Part shown: positions 34,395 to 45,006 of the stretch, piece by piece
Numbering within the stretch: position 1 is the first letter of the stretch
Layout: every line of letters begins with the position of its first letter
NCBI RefSeq assembly: GCF_013408655.1
Contig: NZ_JACCBP010000001.1
Span: 2,728,001-2,792,000 of the forward strand
Direction: 5' to 3'
DNA: 64,000 bases
From: Pigmentiphaga litoralis
GTDB lineage: Bacteria; Pseudomonadota; Gammaproteobacteria; Burkholderiales; Burkholderiaceae_B
Notes under the pieces: generated by a model
The model's database searches: none
Told to the model about the DNA's origin: nothing
What the model saw: only the letters and a program-made list of their open reading frames with translations
Program-made: the position numbers and the translations under genes

Positions 34395-35986
34395 ACGCCC
34401 CGCCGCCGGCGGCGGGCACGTCGCCCGGGTCAGGGCAAGGATCAGGGCCAGGGCCAGGGCCCGCATCAGCCCCGCGCCCCGCTCCCCCTTACGCCCGCTT
34501 CCTGCCCCGCTCCTTGCGTGCGCGGCTGATCCTGTTGATCCTGGGCGCCGTGCTGGTGGCGCAGGCGGCGACGTTCGCGGCGATCGAACACTATCGCCGC
34601 AACTATCTCGACACCGTCGCCCCCGATCTGATGGCGACGACGATCCGCACCTTGCGCGCGGCCATCGCGCAGATTCCCGAAGAAAACCGCGCCGACTTCG
34701 TTTCCGAGGCGTCCCATGGCGAATGGCGATTCGAGTCGCGCGCCCTGCCCGCCCGCGCGCGGCGCACCGAAGCCGAACGGCGTGCCGATGCCGGACCCCA
34801 CCGTCCACCGCGCGAAGGCGGGCCGCCAGGATTTGCGCCGACCGGGCGCATGCCCCCCGACTTTCGTCCCTTCGAATTCCGCGCCCCGCCCGATGGCCGC
34901 CCGCCCCCACGCGAGCCGCCCCGGTGGGCCGAAGACGATCCCCGCAGCGGCATGCGCGGGCTGATCCGCCGGCTGAACCAGCAGCTGGGCGAAGGCACGC
35001 GCGTGGCTTTGTCGCGCGGCCCGGAACCCGCGCTGTATATCTCGCTGAGTTCGACCCTGGGCCAGGAAGATGGCTTTACGCAGCGCGCGTGGCTGGTGAT
35101 TTCGCTTGAGCGCATCAGCCCGGGGGTCACGACGCCGCTGCTTGTGATCTGGCTGGGCGGCCTGGGCGTCATCCTGCTGATCGCCGCGGGCTTTTCGTGG
35201 CATATCACGCGGCCGATGACGTCGCTGGCGGTGGCGGCCGACCAGCTGGCGGCGGGCAAGCCTCAACGGGTCGAACCTTCGGGCCCGCATGAAACCCGGG
35301 TGCTGGGCGAACGTTTCAACGCCATGCTGGATGCGCTGGACGCGTCGGATGCGGTGCGTCGCACCTTGCTGGCCGGCCTGCCGCACGACCTGAAGGGCCC
35401 GCTGTCGCGCATGCGCCTGCGCACGGAAATGGCGGACGACCCGGCGCTGAAGGAAGGCTTGCGCAAGGACGCGCAGGACATGCAGCACATCGTCGATCAG
35501 TTCATTGGCTATGTGCGCGGCACCGATCCGGCCGCCTATCACTTCGACCCCATGGACCTGGGGGACTGGCTGAGCGAACGCATCCATGCCTGGAAGGGCA
35601 CGGGCACGGCCGTTGAACTGGCGGCGGTGCCGTCGCAGGAATTGCGAGTGAATGGCGATGCGGTCGCCCTGGCGCGCATGGTGGACAACCTGATCGAGAA
35701 CGCGCTGCAGCACGGCGCGCCGCCGGTCGACATCCGCCTGACGCAGCGCGGCGCCAACGCCGTGATCCAGGTGCGGGACCATGGTCCGGGCATTTCGCCC
35801 GACCGCCGCTACGAGGCCCTGCAACCCTTTGCGCGGCTGGATCCGGCCCGCAGCCGGACGGGCAATGTCGGCCTGGGCCTGGCGCTGGTCGATGCCATAG
35901 CCCGCGCCCACGGCGGCAGGATCGCCCTGGAACAAGCCGACAGCGGCGGCCTGCAGGTCGACGTGGAACTGCCCCTGATCGCCTGA
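34391..35986 (+). CDS. Sensor histidine kinase
   Basis: 531 aa. The N-terminal 35 residues are Gly/Pro/Ser repeats. Membrane segments near 44-66 and 248-270 enclose a periplasmic domain that is remarkably Pro/Arg-rich at 120-185. HAMP 271-325; phospho-His in GLPHDLKGPLSR near residue 332; N box DNLIENALQHG; G boxes DHGPGIS and TGNVGLGLALV. Partner of the preceding regulator; with the divergent Spy-like gene this resembles Cpx or Bae envelope-stress systems. The signal is unknown. Confidence 0.92.
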   Translation: MNAPPPAAGTSPGSGQGSGPGPGPASAPRPAPPYARFLPRSLRARLILLILGAVLVAQAATFAAIEHYRRNYLDTVAPDLMATTIRTLRAAIAQIPEENRADFVSEASHGEWRFESRALPARARRTEAERRADAGPHRPPREGGPPGFAPTGRMPPDFRPFEFRAPPDGRPPPREPPRWAEDDPRSGMRGLIRRLNQQLGEGTRVALSRGPEPALYISLSSTLGQEDGFTQRAWLVISLERISPGVTTPLLVIWLGGLGVILLIAAGFSWHITRPMTSLAVAADQLAAGKPQRVEPSGPHETRVLGERFNAMLDALDASDAVRRTLLAGLPHDLKGPLSRMRLRTEMADDPALKEGLRKDAQDMQHIVDQFIGYVRGTDPAAYHFDPMDLGDWLSERIHAWKGTGTAVELAAVPSQELRVNGDAVALARMVDNLIENALQHGAPPVDIRLTQRGANAVIQVRDHGPGISPDRRYEALQPFARLDPARSRTGNVGLGLALVDAIARAHGGRIALEQADSGGLQVDVELPLIA

Positions 35987-36168
35987 CGGGAGGCCCCGCG
36001 GCGGCCCTGCGCGTGCTCATCCGTAGGAGAGCCGCCGGGCCGCAGGTTGGCGCATGGTCTTGCCTCCAGGCCGTCATTTTTGCCACGCCCTGGCAAGCAC
36101 CCGAGGGTTAGCCCCCGTATTCATGGCAAAATTAGCCGAGGGACAAGCTCGTCCATACAAAAGTGACA

Positions 36169-37935
<1,767 letters not shown>

Positions 37936-38063
37936 GGAAACAGCTTCGCTTCCTGTTGGGCCGCCCAGGTCCGTACCATGTGATGACGGGGTGTCCGGAA
38001 TGCGGCCGGCCCCCGTTCACAATCACACAGGCTCACAAGAGCCGTACGTCAGGGAGCACCATC

Positions 38064-38480
38064 ATGAAGCTGCTATTGCCAATCGACGCGAGCCCACACA
38101 CGGCGGACGCTGTCGACTATCTGAAGCGCCTGCGGCCTGCGCTGGCGGGTACCCCCCAAGTGGTGTGTCTGCATGTCACCTATGATCTTCCGGCCACCGA
38201 CGAACTGACGGTTGCCGAACAGGCCCGCAAGGTCCTGCGGGAAGACGATCTGGATTTCGGTCCGGAACGGATCGTTGCGGATCTCAACCAGGCGGGTTTC
38301 CAGGCCAGCCTGCAGGTAGCCGAAGGCGACGCCGTCGAACAGATCGTTCGGTACGGCGACCAGGCCGACCTGATCGTCATGGGCAGCCACGGCCGCGGCA
38401 CGCTGGCGCAGGCCGTGACGGGCTCGGTGTCGACCAAGGTGCTGGCCGAAGGCCGCACGCCGGTGTTGCTGGTCAAATAG
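38064..38480 (+). CDS. Universal stress protein, UspA family
   Basis: 138 aa; ATG at 38064 after AGGGAG. MKLLLPIDASPHTADAVDYL is the Usp strand 1, and GSHGRGTLAQAVTGSVS is the nucleotide-binding G-2x-G-9x-G-S motif, so it probably binds ATP. A cytoplasmic protein of stress and stationary phase. It lies between glnS and minC and seems a single-gene unit. Confidence 0.93.
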   Translation: MKLLLPIDASPHTADAVDYLKRLRPALAGTPQVVCLHVTYDLPATDELTVAEQARKVLREDDLDFGPERIVADLNQAGFQASLQVAEGDAVEQIVRYGDQADLIVMGSHGRGTLAQAVTGSVSTKVLAEGRTPVLLVK

Positions 38481-38565
38481 ACCGCGCGTCACACACTCTC
38501 ACCCCAACCGGACGGCGTCCCGGTAGAATCGAGTCTTTGCGCGCTCGCGCCTACCGGCGCCCCCC

Positions 38566-39366
38566 ATGGAAGCTTCCAGTCCCGTCCTCGATTTCAAGAG
38601 CACGACGCTCTATGCCGTTCGCGTGGTGCTCTATACCGCCGACACCGCCGCGATTCTTGCAGCCCTTGATCAACGCATGGCCGACGCCGCCGGGTTCTTT
38701 GACGATGAACCCGTCGTCATCGACGCGTCCCGCCTGACCGACACGGTCGACTGGGATCCCCTGCTGGCCGCGCTGCGCCGGCATCGCCTGCCCCCGATCG
38801 GTGTGATGGTGCCAGACGCCCTGGCCGACAGCGCGCGCGCCGCCGGGCTGGCGCAGGTGTCCCTGCCGCCGCTGGCCGCCAAGCTGTCGAGCGAAGCCGA
38901 ATCCGCCAAGCCGGACAGCCTGCCGCCGCCCGCCGCCGCCCCTGCCCCGGCATCGGCCGCCAAAGCCGTCGACGTGGTGGCCGATACCGGCGTTGCCGTC
39001 AGTGAACCGCCTGCGTCCGGCGGCATGGCCGTCGCCACGCTGATCATCGACAAACCGCTGCGTTCGGGCCAGAAAGTCTATGCCCGCCATGCCGACCTGA
39101 TCGTGCTGGGCGTGGTCAGCCACGGCGCCGAAGTGATTGCGGATGGCAACATTCATGTGTATGGTCCGCTCCGTGGCAAGGCAATGGCCGGCGCGCGCGG
39201 CAACACCGACGCACGCATCTTCACGACCCAGTTCGACGCCGAACTGATCGCCGTCGCCGGGGTATACCGCAGCATGACTGCCGCGCTGTCCCCCGACATC
39301 GAAAACAAACCTGCTACGGTACGTCTGACCGGCGACAAGCTGCTGGTCGACCCGCTAGACATCTAA
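38566..39366 (+). CDS. minC: Septum-site determining protein MinC
   Basis: 266 aa. N-terminal MinC domain (residues about 8-105, FKSTTLYAVRVVLY), an Ala/Pro/Ser-rich linker (about 125-160), and the C-terminal beta-helix (RSGQKVYARHADLIVLG, HVYGPLRGKAMAGARG, IFTTQFDAELIAVAG). Inhibits FtsZ assembly at the poles with MinD. First gene of minCDE, 20 bp before minD. Confidence 0.96.
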   Translation: MEASSPVLDFKSTTLYAVRVVLYTADTAAILAALDQRMADAAGFFDDEPVVIDASRLTDTVDWDPLLAALRRHRLPPIGVMVPDALADSARAAGLAQVSLPPLAAKLSSEAESAKPDSLPPPAAAPAPASAAKAVDVVADTGVAVSEPPASGGMAVATLIIDKPLRSGQKVYARHADLIVLGVVSHGAEVIADGNIHVYGPLRGKAMAGARGNTDARIFTTQFDAELIAVAGVYRSMTAALSPDIENKPATVRLTGDKLLVDPLDI

Positions 39367-39385
39367 TTCAAAGGACCCACTCTCC

Positions 39386-40201
39386 ATGGCACGTATTGTC
39401 GTCGTGACTTCAGGCAAAGGCGGCGTCGGTAAAACAACGACCAGCGCCAGTTTCTCTTCCGGTCTGGCCTTGCGCGGTCACAAGACCGCCGTGATCGACT
39501 TCGACGTGGGCCTGCGCAATCTCGACCTCATCATGGGCTGCGAGCGCCGTGTGGTGTACGACCTGATCAACGTGGTCCAGGGCGAAGCCACCCTGAACCA
39601 GGCGCTGATTCGCGACAAGCAGCTCGAAAACCTGTACATCCTGCCCGCCTCCCAGACGCGCGACAAAGACGCGCTGACCCAGGAAGGCGTGCAGAAGGTG
39701 ATCGATGGCCTGCGCGAAATGGACTTCGAATACATCGTTTGCGATTCGCCCGCGGGGATCGAAGCCGGTGCACTGATGGCGGCCTATTTCGCCGACGACG
39801 CGCTGGTCGTGACCAACCCGGAAGTATCGTCCGTGCGTGACTCGGACCGCATCCTGGGCATCCTGGCCGCCAAGTCGCAGCGCGCGATCAAGGGCGACAC
39901 GCCGGTCAAGGAATTCCTGCTGCTGACCCGCTATAACGCCAAGCGCGTGTTCGACGGCGAAATGCTGTCGCTCAAGGACGTCGAAGACATCCTGCGCATC
40001 AAGCTGATCGGCGTCATTCCCGAATCCGAAAACGTGCTGCATGCGTCGAACCAGGGCCTGCCCGCCATCCACCTGAAAGGGACGGAAGTGTCGGAAGCGT
40101 ATTCCGACGTCGTGGCGCGCTACCTGGGCGAAGACAAGCCGCTGCGTTTCGTCGACTACGAAAAGCCCGGCCTCTTCAAACGCCTGTTCGGGGGAAAATA
40201 A
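39386..40201 (+). CDS. minD: Septum-site determining ATPase MinD
   Basis: 271 aa. Deviant Walker A GKGGVGKTTTSA at residue 10, DFDVGLRNLDLIMGCERR, and a C-terminal amphipathic membrane-targeting helix (PGLFKRLFGGK). Recruits MinC to the membrane and oscillates with MinE. Stop and the minE start are directly adjacent (TAAATG). Confidence 0.97.
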   Translation: MARIVVVTSGKGGVGKTTTSASFSSGLALRGHKTAVIDFDVGLRNLDLIMGCERRVVYDLINVVQGEATLNQALIRDKQLENLYILPASQTRDKDALTQEGVQKVIDGLREMDFEYIVCDSPAGIEAGALMAAYFADDALVVTNPEVSSVRDSDRILGILAAKSQRAIKGDTPVKEFLLLTRYNAKRVFDGEMLSLKDVEDILRIKLIGVIPESENVLHASNQGLPAIHLKGTEVSEAYSDVVARYLGEDKPLRFVDYEKPGLFKRLFGGK

Positions 40202-40459
40202 ATGAAATCCTTCCTGTCGTTTTTCCTGGGGGAAAAGAAGCAGTCGGCGGGCGTCGCCAAGGAACGGCTGCAGATCATTCTGGCGCATGAGCGCTCGGAC
40301 CGCGGTGCCTCGGCCGATTATCTGCCGCAGCTGCAGAAGGAGCTGATCGCGGTCATCTCCAAATACGTCAACATCAACCCCGACGACATCCGCGTCAATC
40401 TCGAGCGGCAAGACACGCTCGAGGTGCTCGAAGTCAAGATCGAGATGCCGTCGAAGTAA
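40202..40459 (+). CDS. minE: Cell-division topological specificity factor MinE
   Basis: 85 aa. N-terminal membrane/MinD-binding segment ([13 protein letters not shown] and [16 protein letters not shown]) and the C-terminal dimerisation domain ([21 protein letters not shown]). Drives MinD oscillation. Last gene of minCDE. Confidence 0.97.
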   Translation: MKSFLSFFLGEKKQSAGVAKERLQIILAHERSDRGASADYLPQLQKELIAVISKYVNINPDDIRVNLERQDTLEVLEVKIEMPSK

Positions 40460-40591
40460 AAGCAGGTCGCGCTGCGCTTGCAATGAGCGTGGCGCGGCAA
40501 GCCCTTGCCCCCCTCCCCGCGTCACCCCTCCCCCCCCCGACTGCCCTGAACTGCGCCTTGCCAAGGCAGGCCTGCGCGCGCCCCCGCCAAC

Positions 40592-40621
40592 TTGACAGCG
40601 GCACTGGCGCAACCCTAATAT
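40592..40621 (+). promoter_or_regulatory. Sigma-70 promoter of the gentisate operon
   Basis: TTGACA (perfect) at 40592-40597, 18-bp spacer, TAATAT at 40616-40621. It is about 50 bp upstream of the FAH start and is the best promoter match noticed in the window. Confidence 0.7.
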
Positions 40622-40628
40622 TGAGCAC

Positions 40629-40643
40629 GTTCAAAATTAGAAC
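40629..40643. promoter_or_regulatory. Candidate operator GTTC-N7-GAAC
   Basis: An inverted repeat with 4-bp arms and an AT-rich centre lies directly downstream of the TAATAT element, where a bound repressor would block transcription. No regulator gene lies in the operon, so the binding protein must be encoded elsewhere. Confidence 0.4.
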
Positions 40644-40671
40644 ACGATCAAAAATTTCAGGAAGTCGGACC

Positions 40672-41547
40672 ATGAGAATCTGCCGTTACAACGAAAACCG
40701 CCTGGGTCTGGTCGAAAACGATACCGTGTACGACGTGTCGTCCGTGCTGGAACAGTTGCCGACCCTGACCTGGCCGGTGGCGCCAGGCGACCTGCTGATC
40801 GAACACCTGTCGCGCCTGACCCCGGCGATCCTGGCTGCGCGCGAAGGCGCCAAGGGCATCCCGATTTCCGACGTCAAGCTGCTGAGCCCGGTCGCCACGC
40901 CGGCCAAGATCATTGCCGCGCCGCTGAACTACCACGCGCACGTGGATGAGTCGCTGGCCGACGCCGGCATCCACAATGGCGTGCACGTTGCCCATTACGA
41001 AGGCTTCAAGAGCCCGGTCGCCAAGTTCGGCGTGTTCCTGAAGAACGCAACCGGTATCGTCGGTGCAGGCGAAGGCGTGCAGATCCACTTTCCGGGCCGC
41101 CGCAACGACCACGAAGTCGAGCTGGCCGTCATCATCGGCAAGCAGTGCAAGAACGTGTCCGAAGCCGACGCCATGTCGGTCGTGGCCGGCTATTCAATCG
41201 GCCTGGACATGACGGTGCGCGGCACCGAAGACCGCAGCTATCGCAAGTCGGCCGACACCTACAGCGTGCTCGGCCCTTACCTGGTCACGGCCGACGAAAT
41301 CGCCGAACCCGGCCAGCTGGGCTTTTCGATCCACGTGAACGAAGAACCCCGCCAGAACGCCAACACCCGCGATCTGATCACCGGCATTCCGGAACTGATC
41401 GCAATGGCATCGAGCGTATACACGCTCTACCCAGGCGACATCATCATGACCGGCACGCCAGAAGGCGTGGGTACGGTGCAGGCGGGCGACATCATGCACG
41501 CCAGCATCGACCAGATCGGCAAGATGGATGTGGCCGTCCGAGGCTGA
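40672..41547 (+). CDS. FAH-family hydrolase (maleylpyruvate/fumarylpyruvate hydrolase-like)
   Basis: 291 aa; ATG at 40672 after CAGGAA. FAH core: PAKIIAAPLNYHAHVDE, FLKNATGIVGAGEG, metal ligands in NDHEVELAVIIGK, GLDMTVRG, and TGTPEGVGTVQAGD. It directly precedes gentisate 1,2-dioxygenase (one base apart), so it most likely hydrolyses the dioxygenase product, maleylpyruvate, or its fumaryl isomer, to pyruvate and a dicarboxylate. No maleylpyruvate isomerase gene is beside it. Confidence 0.88.
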   Translation: MRICRYNENRLGLVENDTVYDVSSVLEQLPTLTWPVAPGDLLIEHLSRLTPAILAAREGAKGIPISDVKLLSPVATPAKIIAAPLNYHAHVDESLADAGIHNGVHVAHYEGFKSPVAKFGVFLKNATGIVGAGEGVQIHFPGRRNDHEVELAVIIGKQCKNVSEADAMSVVAGYSIGLDMTVRGTEDRSYRKSADTYSVLGPYLVTADEIAEPGQLGFSIHVNEEPRQNANTRDLITGIPELIAMASSVYTLYPGDIIMTGTPEGVGTVQAGDIMHASIDQIGKMDVAVRG

Positions 41548-41548
41548 C

Positions 41549-42634
41549 ATGGACATGACCCCACCCGCAACTGCTTCGACCCCGACGCGTTCACCCGAGG
41601 CGATCCGCGCCGAACGCGAAGCGTTCTACGCCCGCATCGGACAGGACAACCTGGCGCCGCTGTGGGAACAGCTGCACAACCTGGTGACCAAGACGCCCAC
41701 GTCGGCGTGCGTGCCGGCCCATTGGTCGTATAACCAGGTCCGCGCCTACATCACGGAAGCGACCGACCTGATCACGGCGCAAGAGGCCGAACGCCGCGTG
41801 CTGATCCTGGAGAACCCGGGTCTGCGCGGCAAGGCGGCGATCACGACGTCCTTGTATGCCGGGTTGCAGTGCATTCTGCCGGGTGAGGTCGCCCGGGCGC
41901 ACCGCCATTCCCAATCGGCCCTGCGGCTGATCCTGGAAGGCGATGGCGCCTATACGTCGGTCAATGGCGAAAAGACCATCATGCGGCGCGGCGACTTCGT
42001 CACCACGCCGTCGTGGACCTTCCATGACCATGGCAACGACAGCGACAAGCCGATGGTGTGGCTGGACGGGCTAGACGTGCAACTGGTCGCGGCGCTCGAT
42101 GCAAGCTTTGCCGAATCGTCGAACGATGACCAGCAGGCACTGCAGCGCCCGGTTGGCGACAGTGTGCTGCGGTATGGCAATGGCATGGCGCCGGTCGACT
42201 GGACACCCGCTCCCAACAAGGCATCGCCGCTGTTCTGCTACCCGTATGCCCGGACGCGTGAATCGCTGTTCGGCATGCAGGCCGGCGGCCAGCCCGATCC
42301 CTGCCTGGGCTACAAGCTGCGCTATATCGATCCGCTGACCGGCGGCGCGCCGATGCCCACCATGGGTGCCTACGCCCAGCTGCTGCCGCGCGGCATGACC
42401 ACCCTGCCCTACCAGTGTTCATCGGGCACGGTGTTCGCCGTATTGGAAGGCGAGGTGGACGTCCAGGTGAATGACACGCGCTTCACGGCCGTGCCGAATG
42501 ACGTGTTCGTGATCCCGAGCTGGGCCGCGCATACGTTTTCGGTGCGCGACGACGCCGTGCTCTTCAGCTTTTCGGACCGGCCGGTGCAGGAAGCCCTGGC
42601 GCTGTATCGCGAGAACCGCAGCGGCCGCGTCTGA
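41549..42634 (+). CDS. Gentisate 1,2-dioxygenase (bicupin)
   Basis: 361 aa. First cupin: ARAHRHSQSALRLILEG (His 118 and 120) and TPSWTFHDHGN (His 159 and 161), the iron ligands and signature of gentisate dioxygenases. The second cupin (YQCSSGTVFAVLEGEVDVQV, PSWAAHTF) lacks most ligands, as usual. It opens the ring of gentisate (2,5-dihydroxybenzoate) to maleylpyruvate using Fe(II) and O2. Length normal. Related salicylate or 1-hydroxy-2-naphthoate dioxygenases are less likely alternatives. Confidence 0.9.
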   Translation: MDMTPPATASTPTRSPEAIRAEREAFYARIGQDNLAPLWEQLHNLVTKTPTSACVPAHWSYNQVRAYITEATDLITAQEAERRVLILENPGLRGKAAITTSLYAGLQCILPGEVARAHRHSQSALRLILEGDGAYTSVNGEKTIMRRGDFVTTPSWTFHDHGNDSDKPMVWLDGLDVQLVAALDASFAESSNDDQQALQRPVGDSVLRYGNGMAPVDWTPAPNKASPLFCYPYARTRESLFGMQAGGQPDPCLGYKLRYIDPLTGGAPMPTMGAYAQLLPRGMTTLPYQCSSGTVFAVLEGEVDVQVNDTRFTAVPNDVFVIPSWAAHTFSVRDDAVLFSFSDRPVQEALALYRENRSGRV

Positions 42635-42691
42635 GCGCCTTCGCCGCCCGCCCTGCCGCCCCGCATCAACGACATTCAACAAAGCAGACAC

Positions 42692-43894
42692 ATGGCACAA
42701 CACCCAGTCATCATTTCGGGCGCCGGCCCGGTCGGCCTCGTGGCCGCCCTCTCGCTTGCACAGAAAGGCATCGACGTGGTGCTGCTCGAAGGCGAGTCGC
42801 ACATTCCTGAAGACCTGCGCGCAGGCACCTTCCATCCGCCTACCGTCGAGATGCTCGATACCCTTGGCATTGGCGAAACCTTGCGCAGCCGCGCGGTCCA
42901 GGTGCCCGAGTGGCAGATCCGCGATCGCAAGACCGGTCTGGTCGCGCAGTTCGACCTGGGCCTGATCGCCGACCTGACGCCCTACCCTTTCCGCCTGCAT
43001 GTGGAACAGCACAAGCTGTCGAACATTGCCTACCAGGCCCTGCAGCAGCATACGAATGCCAAGGTGATGTACCGCCATCGTTGCACGGGCTACACGCAGG
43101 ACGCCGACGGCGTGACCGTGACGTTCGACGGGCCTGATGGCGCGGGCGAGATCCGCGGCAGCTACCTGATCGGCGCCGACGGCGCGCGCAGTGTGGTCCG
43201 CAAGACCATGGGCACCGAATTCGAAGGCTTTACCTGGCCCGAACGTTTCCTGGTGTTCGCGACGCCCTATGACTTGCGCCAGCAGGGCTACACCGGCAAC
43301 GCGTACATTGCCGACCCGGACGAGTGGACGGCCATCTTCATCCAGCCGCACGATGGCAACGGCATCTGGCGGATCGCGTTCCCGATCAAGGGCGATGCCG
43401 AAGACGCCGAAGTCCTGCAACCCGAGTCGGTGCAAGGCAAGATCAAGGGCTTCCTGTCGCCCGAGATCGACTACGACATTCCGTACAAGAGCGTGTATCG
43501 CGTGCACCAGCGCGTGGCCAAGAACTTCCGCGACCAGCGGGTGTTCATCGCGGGCGACGCCGCGCACGTCAACAATCCGTTGGGCGGCATGGGGTTGAAC
43601 AGCGGCATCCACGATGCCATCAACCTGGCCGACAAGATTGCGCAGGTGATGCAGAACGGCGCCGACGACGACGTGCTGACCCGGTACGAGCGCCAGCGGC
43701 GCACGGTCAACGTCGAGTATGTGCAGGCCATCACGATCCGCAACAAGCGTCTGCTGGAAGAACGCGATCCGGAAGTGCGCAAGGAACGCCTGGACGAAAT
43801 GCGCGCAACGGCGAAAGACAAAGATGCCCATCGACAATTCCTTATCAATTCGTCGATGATTGCCAGCGTGCGCCGCGCGAACGAAATCGCGTAG
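42692..43894 (+). CDS. FAD-dependent aromatic monooxygenase
   Basis: 400 aa. N-terminal Rossmann GAGPVGLVAALSLAQKGIDVVLLEGE, the DG motif YLIGADGARSVVRK, and GDAAHVNNPLGGMGLNSGIHDAINL (second FAD motif). A class A flavin hydroxylase acting on a phenolic acid with NAD(P)H. In this operon it plausibly makes gentisate, for example from 3-hydroxybenzoate or salicylate, but the substrate is not certain. It is followed by a Bug receptor gene. Confidence 0.88.
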   Translation: MAQHPVIISGAGPVGLVAALSLAQKGIDVVLLEGESHIPEDLRAGTFHPPTVEMLDTLGIGETLRSRAVQVPEWQIRDRKTGLVAQFDLGLIADLTPYPFRLHVEQHKLSNIAYQALQQHTNAKVMYRHRCTGYTQDADGVTVTFDGPDGAGEIRGSYLIGADGARSVVRKTMGTEFEGFTWPERFLVFATPYDLRQQGYTGNAYIADPDEWTAIFIQPHDGNGIWRIAFPIKGDAEDAEVLQPESVQGKIKGFLSPEIDYDIPYKSVYRVHQRVAKNFRDQRVFIAGDAAHVNNPLGGMGLNSGIHDAINLADKIAQVMQNGADDDVLTRYERQRRTVNVEYVQAITIRNKRLLEERDPEVRKERLDEMRATAKDKDAHRQFLINSSMIASVRRANEIA

Positions 43895-43960
43895 CGCGCG
43901 GATCGCACAGCAGTATCCCAAACAAAAAAGCCGTATTCATAAAAGCACTGGAGACATGAG

Positions 43961-44959
43961 ATGTCGCAAACGACTACCGGGTTGGGCCGCCGCGAATTCA
44001 TCGCGGCCATGGTTCTTGGCGGACTGAGCGTCAGCCGCGCCTTTGCCGCCGCCGACGCGCTTGGCCTGGGCGACAAGATGGTGCAGGTGATCGTGCCCTT
44101 CACGCCCGGCACCACCCCCGACCTGGCCGCGCGCCTGTACTCGCAACGCCTGGCCGAAACCGCCGGCCAGCCTTTCGTGGTGGAAAACCGGCCCGGTGCA
44201 TCGGGCATCATCGGCCTGGGCGCGGTGGCCAAGGCCCCTGCCGACGGCCACACGATCGCCTTCAGCACCAACACCGCGCTGACCCTGCCCTTCGTCTACA
44301 ACACGGTGCCCTTCGACGTGCTGGACAGCTTCCAGCCCATCGCCATGGTGGGCTACACCAACTTCGTGCTGTGCGTGCATCCGTCGCTGGAAGTCACGAC
44401 CTTCGGCCAGTTCGTGGAGTACGTGAAAAAGAACCCGGGCAAGGTCAACTACGGTTCGCCCGGCAAGGGCACCTTCCATCATCTGTGCATGGAAATGCTG
44501 GCGGCGCCGCTGAACCTGAACATGGTCCACGTGCCCTACAAGGGATCCGCGGGCGCGACCACCGACCTGCTGGCCGGCCACATCAAGGCCATGTTCCAGC
44601 CGGTGCACATTGCCGCGCCGTTCGTGCAGGAAAAGCGCACCGTGATCCTGGGTTCGACCCGCAAGGAGCAGGACACGCAGTACGCCAACATTCCGCCCCT
44701 GGCGAGTGTGGGCGCGACGGGCTATGACGCCGAAGCCTGGTATTCGGTGGTCGGTCCCAAGGGCATGAAGCCGGATGTGGTCGCCAAGCTCAACGCCGAA
44801 ATCAACCGGCTGTCGGACACCGACGTGGTCAAGTCCACGCTGGCCAAGCAGGGCGTGATCTCCAAGAAGGTGTCGCCGGCCGAACTGCAGGCGATTTCCA
44901 AGGCGGAATACGCGAAGTGGCAGCAGGTCATCAAGACGGCAGGCATCACGCCGGAGTGA
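43961..44959 (+). CDS. Bug-family substrate-binding protein with Tat-like signal
   Basis: 332 aa. The N-terminus TGLGRREFIAAMVLGGLS carries a twin-arginine motif and ends SRAFAAADA near residue 30, rather than the plain Sec signals of the other Bug proteins here. Mature part: VQVIVPFTPGTTPDLAAR, ENRPGASG, HVPYKGSAGATTDL, IPPLASVGATG. Likely supplies the aromatic acid or a related compound to the operon's enzymes. No TctA/TctB follows. Confidence 0.92.
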   Translation: MSQTTTGLGRREFIAAMVLGGLSVSRAFAAADALGLGDKMVQVIVPFTPGTTPDLAARLYSQRLAETAGQPFVVENRPGASGIIGLGAVAKAPADGHTIAFSTNTALTLPFVYNTVPFDVLDSFQPIAMVGYTNFVLCVHPSLEVTTFGQFVEYVKKNPGKVNYGSPGKGTFHHLCMEMLAAPLNLNMVHVPYKGSAGATTDLLAGHIKAMFQPVHIAAPFVQEKRTVILGSTRKEQDTQYANIPPLASVGATGYDAEAWYSVVGPKGMKPDVVAKLNAEINRLSDTDVVKSTLAKQGVISKKVSPAELQAISKAEYAKWQQVIKTAGITPE

Positions 44960-45006
44960 AGACCGCAGTATGCTGACGATTGTTCAGCCATCGTCAAGGA
45001 CCCGCC

